A stretch of DNA of 64,000 nt from Lactarius indigo (lineage: Eukaryota; Basidiomycota; Agaricomycetes; Russulales; Russulaceae), in contig JAFKAC010000031.1 in NCBI GenBank assembly GCA_025766275.1, positions 62,001-126,000 on the forward strand. Reading direction: 5' to 3'. The notes beneath the pieces are model-generated. The model made no database searches, had not been told where the DNA came from, and worked only from the letters and a program-made list of their open reading frames with translations. Made by a program: the position numbers and the translations under genes. Of the stretch, positions 56,730 to 64,000 are shown in pieces; position 1 is the first letter of the stretch, and the number at the start of each line of letters is the position of its first letter.

Positions 56730-58322
56730 TATGTGGACTTGTATTACTGTACTTCCAGTAATCTATTTTTGGTGCACCCTAGGAACAGGCACCACTCAGG
56801 TACCTGCTGTTGCTTATTAGCTAATCAAGGGACACTCTCACGAAGAACGCACTTCTCTGAAAGCTCACTCTGAGCCTGAGAACTGGTCAATGCCTCGTTG
56901 TGTACACAATCAAATCTTATAATGGTCGCAAAACTTAGAGCTTAAATCCCCAACTTAAAGTCCCCATTGAGATCCATTGCCGCTGTCCTTCGAAGGCTCA
57001 GAGTAATAGATTCATCTCTCCCCATGACCGAATATTCCGATCGGCATTGTACCAGAACGGAAACAGACCGAATCTGTTAAACCGATTCGCTTTGCTTACT
57101 GTAAACTTAGTTGTCTTCGTCCATGTGGCCATTGTTCCGGCCATCTCTTGGACGTAATAGCCAGCCCGAGAAAGAGGAAAGAGGGGGTTGCATAGAGATT
57201 GGAGAACCTTAGGTTTCTGAGCGAACGGCCAACCCTGCCTAACTTACTTTTGCGCCGATATCTCCGAGTCCACACAACCCGGGGCCATGCCGCACGCCGC
57301 ACACCGCGTGGCAGTGTGTGCCAGCAGGACCGTCGGTTACTAGCCTCCCCTCATCCTCGTTGCTTTCTTCCCCACTTCTCCCACCCCTTCCATCTCCCTT
57401 TTCTCCTGCAGCTTGGAGTTTCTCAATAATTGTTGCTGACACCACCTTGTGCAGCAGGGTTTGTGTAACTTTTTCCTTCTGGGTATGCGGCCGATCCCCC
57501 TGTGTTGGTTCTCGGTATCTTTCGCCCCCCGCATTGCTTTCGGGGAGTGGCATTGATGCGCGGCGTCATACACCTAAGTCCGAGCTACTCGATGATCTCT
57601 GGCTCGTCGCCGGGACCCTCCCTTAGTAGCCCGCATTCAAGTTTTATACGAGCCCCTGGGGAGAGGTTTCTGGTTCAGGCCTCAAGTCCGGAATTCTTGA
57701 ACTGTGCGATCTGGGGCGACCGGGTTGCGGTGTCCGTCAGAAATGATGGAAGGCGGCGCTCGCTCGTGCGTGGCACGGGGCACGGTGCGATCGCGACCGA
57801 TGGCCTTTCTTCGGGACTTCAGGCGCTTCGCGAACCATCGATGACAATTCAATTACGAGTTCTGGGTCTGCGGCCAAGCAAGCGGAGGGACTCTGCACCC
57901 ACGTGTGATCAGCAGGTGACCGCCGGTGGCGGAAACCTTTCTACGCATTTTAAATCTAGTCTAAGTGAAGCTGTCCCCGCTGCGAATGCTGTCGACGGGA
58001 GATCCAATAGCGGAAAGAAAGCAGTCTCGACAACAAGCGAGGCTTGCAAAGAAGGATGCGTGACGATATTGCAAGTGTCAATTGATCACGACGTCGTGGC
58101 CCTTGGGCGCATGTACGCCGTATGAGTTTGTCAGGCCAGGCTCAGTTACTGGGGTTGAAGCTTCAGGCACCGCCGGGGCGCAAAACGAAGTAGCGCCCGG
58201 TTTTCACAGCCAATTCAGAGTCAGTGGATGCACGTGCTGACAGGGGGGCATTGAGCGTCAAATATTAGATTTGAATGAAGAGCCCATGTCCCCCGTGCAA
58301 GGCAAAGGTGTTTGTCATTATA
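56730..58322. other. Spacer between TIP-like and second Rab11 genes
   Basis: Nothing is recognised. A 208-codon plus-strand frame (57502-58125) is open but has no motif. Its start lies in GC-richer DNA that is open in several frames, so I do not call it a gene. Confidence 0.4.
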
Positions 58323-59283
58323 CTAGATATCAAACATACATCTCTCGATCAACCTCAGGGGTTTTTTCGATGAATTCGGTCTGGGCTCGACATGCTTGCT
58401 CGACTGTATATGGTAGATATTGGTGAGGACGGTCTCAAACGCAGACTCCACGTTGGAGGTGTTAAGCGCGGAAGTTTCTATAAACTCCATGCCGTTTTCC
58501 GCTATAGAATGGGTGTTAGCAAGTTGGGATCATTCGAGGTTGGCTTCTAGGGCGCACCAGCAAATGTAGCCGCCTCCTCGGTTGTGACGGAACGGAGTGA
58601 CCCCAAATCGGTCTTGTTTCCGACAAGGAGGGTGACAATGTGCGGGCTCGCATGCTCGCGCACCTCTTCGACCCACTTCTTGACGCTAGCGAAAGTTGAA
58701 GGCTTTGTGACGTCATACAACAACAACGCCCCGACAGCCCCACGGTAATACCTGGAAGGAGCGTCAGCCGATCATGCTGCCTGCACCTCGACACAACAGG
58801 GAAGGAGCGTACGCTGCAGTGACGGCGCGATATCGCTCTTGTCCCGCTGGGAACGAGTTATTAAGTGTAGGTAGGTATGTCAAGAGAGGCTACACGCACC
58901 CGTATCCCAGATTTGTGCTTTGACCCTCTTGTCGTCAACTGTGATCGTGCGCGTGGCAAATTCGACGCCAATCGTGGACCTACTCTCGACATTGAAGTCG
59001 TTGCGGGTGAACCGCGAGAGCACTGCGACCGTACGAGTGAGTTTTGTGTCGTCATATTACACGACGTCAGAAGCATACGGTTTCTGAAAAAAGACCTGGT
59101 CAGGACAAATGCAAGAGAGAACTTGATGGATAGAACACTGACGACTTTCCGACCCCCGTGTCACCTGTTAAGATGATCTAAATCACGAGAGACATGCTTG
59201 AGCGATGATATCTCAGGAACAGCCATGAAGTTAAACCACAACCAGACCTTGAAGAGATAGTCGAAATGATTGCCCTCGGCCAT
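58323..59283 (-). CDS. Second Rab11-like GTPase without C-terminal cysteine pair
   Basis: Minus-strand exons (59248-59283, 59143-59177, 59079-59083, 58900-59022, 58813-58846, 58558-58751, 58323-58501) give 201 aa. The first six exon lengths are identical to those of the Rab11 gene at 52765-53734, including a 5-nt microexon (AAACC). G motifs are kept: [26 protein letters not shown] and ETSAL. The switch and helix regions have changed ([20 protein letters not shown]). The C-terminus reads ERCMFDI and lacks the CC motif needed for prenylation. A GTATGT inside the last exon (58331-58339) could start another intron, but I found no splice giving a cysteine pair. It may be a soluble or specialised Rab, or a copy on the way to loss. 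Confidence 0.85.
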
Positions 59284-59712
59284 TGCAGGCAAAGAAGATG
59301 CGGATGAAAAATGAAAAAGCGCTCGCTTTGTCTTAGTTCATAAGTGGCGGGCTTGACGCCTTACGTATGGGCCTGGTTCTCCGAGTCGGTCCTCGGGCGG
59401 TAATACGAGTTTTGATACGAGTAGTGCCTTTCCGGATTCGAGGCTGGCGATCCACGGCAACAAGTACTGTAATTAGTAACCGTGATGTTGTTAACCTAAC
59501 TTTAATCAGCCCGAGAGATTTGAGCACGCTAGTGGTGAGCGCTGGTGAGCCTGGGCGGTTCCCCCTGTGATATTACATAATCTCACTTACGATGATAAGA
59601 TAAGATAAAACGAAGATAAGCCGACTCGGAGTCACTGGCAAATACATCGAAACTCTGTCATCGTCGCCGCCCACGAGGCCTCATCCACATCCACACTTTA
59701 AAATTTGGACGA
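59284..59712. promoter_or_regulatory. Divergent upstream region of Rab11-like and WRS genes
   Basis: These 429 bp lie between the two start codons. They include several GAGTTTTGATACGAG-like repeats (about 59405-59425) and a GATAAGATAAGATAA run (59593-59608). That run contains two overlapping GATA-factor-type sites. Regulation by a GATA factor is only a suggestion. Confidence 0.35.
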
Positions 59713-61411
59713 ATGGAGCCAGAAGCAACGACAAACCTTGATAACCAGGAGGCTTCGGTCACGGAGTAAGTCGATCGTTTTGAGATCGTTTTTGTCCGGA
59801 GGAGCTCACGTCCGTAGGGGAGCCGCAGTTCAAGCGATCAAGCCTGTAGATCCGTCTTCTGCACACGATCAGATTGTGACGCCGTGGGATGTCCAAGGAT
59901 CCGTCTCTAGTGACGGACAGCAGCTGGCGATCGACTACGACAAGCTCATCGACCAATTTGGTACACGCCGCATCGACGCCGCGCTTTTGGAGCGCTTTGA
60001 ACGTCTGACTGGGCACAGGCCCCACATTTTCCTGCGGCGCGGGATGTTCTTCTCACATAGGCGGGTCTCGCATTGTTCGGATGTCCGCGTGGCGGCGGCG
60101 TGCTGATGGCTAGCGTTTTACTGATAGAGATTTCAACACAATATTGGACCGCTATGAGAAGGGAAAGCCGTTCTTCCTATATACCGGTAGAGGTCCAAGT
60201 AGCGACAGTATGCATTTGGGTCATATGATTCCATTTGTCTTCACCAAGTGAGTTGCCTATACCCTCGAATTTCAGGACCATTCATCGCGAAAAGATGGCT
60301 GCAGGACGTTTTTGATGTCCCACTGGTGATTCAACTGACTGGTAATACCCCTTTTCCTCTTTGCATTCCAAAATCGTCACGCATCCCTTCCAGACGATGA
60401 AAAGTTCCTATTCAAGCACGAGCTCAAACCCGAACAGACCCACGATTTCGCATTAAGAAACGCAAAAGACATAATTGCTGTCGGATTCAAGCCCGAAAAG
60501 ACATTCATTTTCAGCGACTACGACTTCGTCGGGGGCCCTTTCTACAAAAACGTCTCGAAAATTTCGCGTCAGATTACGCTTAGCCAAGCCAAGGCTACCT
60601 TTGGCTTTGGCGACTCGTACGTCTCGCCGCCCTTTCTCCTCTGTGATGTACCTTCGAGACCCTTCTACGTAGCGACAACATCGGCAAGATACACTTTGCT
60701 GCAATCCAGGCTGCGCCCTCATTCTCTAACTCCTTCCCACAAATATTTGGCACGACATCCGACGTCCCATGTCTCATCCCATGCGCGATCGACCAAGATC
60801 CCTATTTCCGCCTCACGCGCGACGTTGCGCAGAAACTGAAGTACCCTAAGCCGGCGCTGCTGCACGCGAAGTTCTTCCCCGCTCTGCAAGGCCCTCAGAC
60901 AAAGATGAGCGCCTCTGACGTGAACTCGAGTATATACATGAGCGACACGCCCAATCAGATCAAAAATAAGGTCAACCGCCATGGGTTCAGCGGGGGTCGG
61001 GAGACAGAGGAAGAGCACAGGAGGCTTGGCGGTAACCCAGACGTTGATGTCAGCTACCAGTACCTGAGCTTCTTCCTGGAGGATGACGAGGAGCTGGCGC
61101 AAATTGGGGCAGTAGGTTGCCGATGATTCTCCGAACGGCATTATTGAGAGCCGGTATTTCTGCAGGATTACCGCGCTGGGCGCCTTCTTACTGGTCAGCT
61201 TAAAGCGCGCTGTATCAAAGTGCTGCAAGAGTTCACGGGCACTTTCCAGGAGGTATGTGGTCGTGCTACGTCTCCCGAATATGATCCGGTTTGATTGCTA
61301 GTTGCCATGTTACAGCGCAGAAAAGCGATCACTGATGAAGACGTCAAAGCGTTCATGGATGCGAATAGGCAAATTGTGCCAACTTCAGGAAAGCAAGCTC
61401 ATCCTGCATGA
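59713..61411 (+). CDS. WRS1: Cytosolic tryptophanyl-tRNA synthetase
   Basis: Eight exons (59713-59765, 59818-60060, 60128-60247, 60295-60341, 60394-60616, 60673-61111, 61166-61252, 61316-61411) give 435 aa, close to the yeast enzyme. This class I synthetase charges tRNA-Trp in the cytoplasm. Visible hallmarks are [16 protein letters not shown], the HIGH-type signature MHLGH (127-131), [11 protein letters not shown] and the KMSAS loop (306-310). An N-terminal extension of about 30 residues is typical of eukaryotes. No mitochondrial targeting peptide is seen. The second intron (60061-60127) must begin with GC to keep the conserved HRDFN frame. The others are GT-AG. It converges on the LOG-family gene. 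Confidence 0.95.
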
Positions 61412-61624
61412 CCTTCGTATTTTTTAGAGATAGGGGAATCTATTGAGGAGTAAAGTATTGGCTTCTTAACCCCTTGTACTCTCATTTCCAATACCTCCGC
61501 GGTGGGCCATGGCGCTTCCTACTCCGGATGGGGAGTCTTATGTGTGTTATTTGTACGCCCTTCTGTGGTATAACAAACAGCTTTTAAGGTATCTGCTGTC
61601 GAGTAGACAGGGGTTAATTCGATA

Positions 61625-62653
61625 TTACAGCTTGGCCATGGTATTTTTGTTCCAGCTGAATATTCCCGGCCCGGGAGGGGACCAGGTGTCCAAAGCAGAG
61701 AGGGCAGCTGTGCCCCAGTCGAAACGCATCGGATCAATCCCGGGTGGGCCATCGATGAAAATCACAAGGCGCTCGTTTACGGGTTTGATAAAGCCCGACG
61801 CGACCGCACCTTTGATTTGTGCACGCAGGGGATCGTAAAATCCAAGTACGTTCATAATGACGACGGCTATAGCGAAGCAAGTCAAGAAAGTCCGTCAGCA
61901 TCAGTTGACCGTAGGCTCAAAGTGTGAACCATACGCTTGGCGTGGACCCCTAGTTGTGTCCATGTGATGGCCTCCAAGATCTGTGCGACGTTAGATATAC
62001 TGTGTGCAGAAGTAGGGTGGGATATTACACCACCTCTTCAAATGTGCCATAACCCCCAGGAAGGCCAATGAACCCACAAGCCCGGCTGGCCATTTCTACT
62101 TTGCGCTCGTGCATGGAATCTACGACGATCTATCCAGATGTCTGAGACACTGTTCAATCAGGGTGAATGAATCCGACTCACGGACTTGATCTAAATTTAG
62201 GCAGGACCGTGAAGTTCAGAGCCGTGGAACTTTGGCCGATAGCGGCATGGCGCAATAACTTTACCTTTTCGTGACCTTCTTCGGCTAGGTCGATGTGACC
62301 GCCAGTGTTCTGATCGCCCTCGCCGCCTGCTCGAAGCATGGCCGAAGGAACGACGGCGGTGACATGTCCTCCATGGCTGAGGACCACGCTTGAGATAATG
62401 CCCATGATCCCTCGCCTTCCGCCGCCATACACAAGCGGCCGACCAAGCGTGGCGAGAGCTCGGCCCAGAGCTAAAACAATATTTTTTCCACATGAATCAC
62501 CAGAAAACGCGACCACGAAAAAAAAGGAGGTGAGGTCTTACAGACTGCCGCGTGGTGAAAGGCAGTTGATGTACCGGTTGATGCACCACAGTAGACAGCT
62601 ACTGCACGAGAGGGGCGCTCGTTAGGGGAGAAGTTGGGTGGTGCGGGAGACAT
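61625..62653 (-). CDS. LOG-family phosphoribohydrolase (lysine decarboxylase-like)
   Basis: Six minus-strand exons (62542-62653, 62265-62470, 62182-62190, 62034-62129, 61935-61980, 61625-61866) give 236 aa. One exon is only 9 nt (ATCAAGTCC, coding IKS). Family motifs are [25 protein letters not shown] and PGGYGTFEE (about 133-141), followed by [11 protein letters not shown] and GFYDPL. LOG enzymes release free cytokinin bases from nucleoside 5'-monophosphates. Many fungal members are annotated only by homology and may act on other nucleotides. The PGGxGT and Arg/Glu residues of the active site are present. It lies 213 bp from the convergent WRS gene. The start is the first ATG before the conserved AVAVYCGAS, and a further upstream exon is possible. 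Confidence 0.9.
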
Positions 62654-63453
62654 CGGAGTACTAGTAGTCGTGAAGTAACGAAAGTATGGTCGCGTTGGTG
62701 AGCGCAGTTTATGTAGCAACCACCCGGAGTAAAGTCGGTTCCGAGGTGTATGCTGGCTTTGCCTCCGCATAGTATTTTGGGATGAATGCGGGCCCCCACG
62801 TTCCGTTTGGGGTGGAGAGCCGTAATTTCCGGTCGCTGGCAGAAAACCTGCTGGTGAGTGATCTCTCCACCGACCCCCTTTTTTTTCCTCGGAATTTTGA
62901 GATAAGTACAAACGTCGGGGTTGCGTGTGGGTCACTGACTCACTGGAGCGATTGTGTGCTGTTGACTCATGCACCAGAATAAGTGGGTAACGGAATTAGT
63001 GCTGGGACGGGCTTGGCAACGTTGCCATATCTGGTCACGCACTGAAAAAGGTAAGAAACAATTATACGCGGCTTGAGCCGTCTGCTGGTAACGCACCCTC
63101 AACAGATTTTCCCCTAGACGTTGATGTTTTCCTATATCCCACTGATAATAGCCGATAGCCCATTAAATATTAGTCGTAGAAAGGCCCTTACATTTTTTTG
63201 GGGGGAATGTATTTGTAGCCCGTGTTTACGGGATTGAAAAAATTTTTGCCAGCTCACTCAAGAGTTCACTGGCCCACGACTGTACATTGTACACAACCAT
63301 TCTCAGTGTATCCAGTCAGAACCCCTCGTGGTCTAGTAACAACCTGACACGCGCCACCACAGCACACATATAGCGTTTCAGACCTTACACGCACTGCAGC
63401 GGACAGGCAATAAGCACGTAGGTCCTATCCAACAAAACTTAGGCACTCACAGA
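62654..63453. other. Spacer between LOG and CHAT genes
   Basis: It contains the upstream region of the LOG-family gene and the 3' flank of the CHAT gene. No additional coding evidence is seen. Confidence 0.4.
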
Positions 63454-64000
63454 TCATGCACCATAATGAACGAATTTCACCCATCTCTCTAGAGTGGTCC
63501 ATCTCTTCTTCCGCAGCTTCTTCACCGCGAACCGGAGCGCTTCGCAGATCTTTCATGATACGGTAACCCCTGTTCTCGTCTCGAATTAGAGAACAATACC
63601 TTGTAAAAATGTTCCGCCAGGTGTTGTCCATCTTCATCCATCATAGCCCACATCGTCCCGACAACACTCTGGAACCCACAGTACTGTACTGCCGCTGCGA
63701 GGTGAAGTCCCTCATCAGTAACGCTCCCTTCAGTCACTTCGGCTGTATGACAAGCAGAGAGAAATGCGAATTCGGCGGCGGGTAGATACGAGCGCACGAT
63801 CTCAAGGAGCGTTAGGGTTTCACCGTGAAGTTCGAATCCGGCCTCAAATGGCTTGCCAGCCTCCAGTGTACCGTGACACGCGAAGTGAACAAACCGGTGG
63901 CAATGGAAGCTGTCAATGACTGCTTGCGGGTGTCGCGGCTTCTGAGATGAGACTTGTCACCCTAGTATCGAGAGCCTGTACGACTTGTATTTCACCCCCC
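63454..64000 (-). pseudogene. CHAT-domain protein, C-terminal part, with apparent frameshifts
   Basis: The minus strand encodes the end of a CHAT (caspase-like) domain. RFVHFACHGTLE and FLSACHTAEV hold the likely catalytic His and Cys. GFQSVVGTMWAMMDEDG follows, and the C-terminal KLRKKRWTTLERWVKFVHYGA motif is typical of fungal TPR-CHAT proteins. The gene enters from the right edge. Two frame breaks are visible. An extra C (GGG on the plus strand at 63928-63930) shifts frame before the HFACHG block. A one-base loss lies between the RSA and EALRF blocks. The second could be avoided by splicing a 50 bp intron (63550-63599, GT...AG), which rejoins FYK to EALRFAVKKL in frame. So this is either a recent pseudogene or a gene with unusual splicing. 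In fungi such proteins are linked to self/non-self and cell-death systems, but no target is evident here. Confidence 0.7.

Noticed and set aside
57502..58125. 208-codon plus-strand open frame
   Set aside because: It has no recognisable motif. The region is open in other frames because of composition, and there is no splice or start support.
1..64000. CRISPR arrays, bacterial operons, rRNA
   Set aside because: There are no regularly spaced repeats with unique spacers, no ribosomal RNA signature, and all conserved genes are intron-bearing and eukaryotic.

Overview
The window is nuclear DNA of a filamentous fungus, most likely an agaricomycete (mushroom-forming basidiomycete). The conserved genes are broken by many 47-74 bp introns. 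The transposons are chromodomain-bearing Ty3/gypsy elements. There is a lineage-type family of two-finger C2H2 proteins, a LOG-type phosphoribohydrolase and a CHAT-domain protein. No bacterial, organellar or viral backbone is visible.

Layout. (1) 1-15372 is a nest of Ty3/gypsy retrotransposons. An older element runs off the left edge. Its gag is interrupted in frame by a complete 7.9 kb younger element (1371-9262; 582 bp LTRs, 5 bp target duplication CCAAG). The older element's 3' LTR is itself split by an inverted solo LTR of the younger family (14290-14862, duplication TGTAC). Both elements encode Gag, a -1 frameshifted Pol with a C-terminal chromodomain, and an additional third ORF between pol and the 3' LTR. 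The younger element has an 11-nt match between its predicted RNA 5' end and the site next to the LTR, as in Tf1-type self-priming. (2) 15373-20921 is featureless spacer. (3) 20922-47755 holds five same-strand paralogues of a C2H2 zinc-finger gene, separated by long spacers with repeats and one duplicated gene fragment. (4) 49776-64000 is compact and gene-rich. It holds a 515-aa conserved-looking protein, NTF2, a Rab11/Ypt3 GTPase, an ITFG1/TIP-like membrane protein, a second diverged Rab11, cytosolic tryptophanyl-tRNA synthetase, a LOG-family enzyme and a CHAT-domain gene cut by the right edge.

How it fits together. The right third is ordinary housekeeping: nuclear transport, vesicle traffic and translation. 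Several neighbours are divergently arranged and share short upstream regions. The two Rab11 genes flank the TIP gene and have the same exon sizes, including a 5-nt microexon, so they are an old local duplication. The middle third looks like an expanding zinc-finger family. Its conserved finger module and phase-0 introns persist while the N-terminal halves diverge. The left third is a transposon sink, consistent with chromodomain-guided insertion into existing elements. All splice models were made by eye from reading frame, splice dinucleotides and protein family knowledge.
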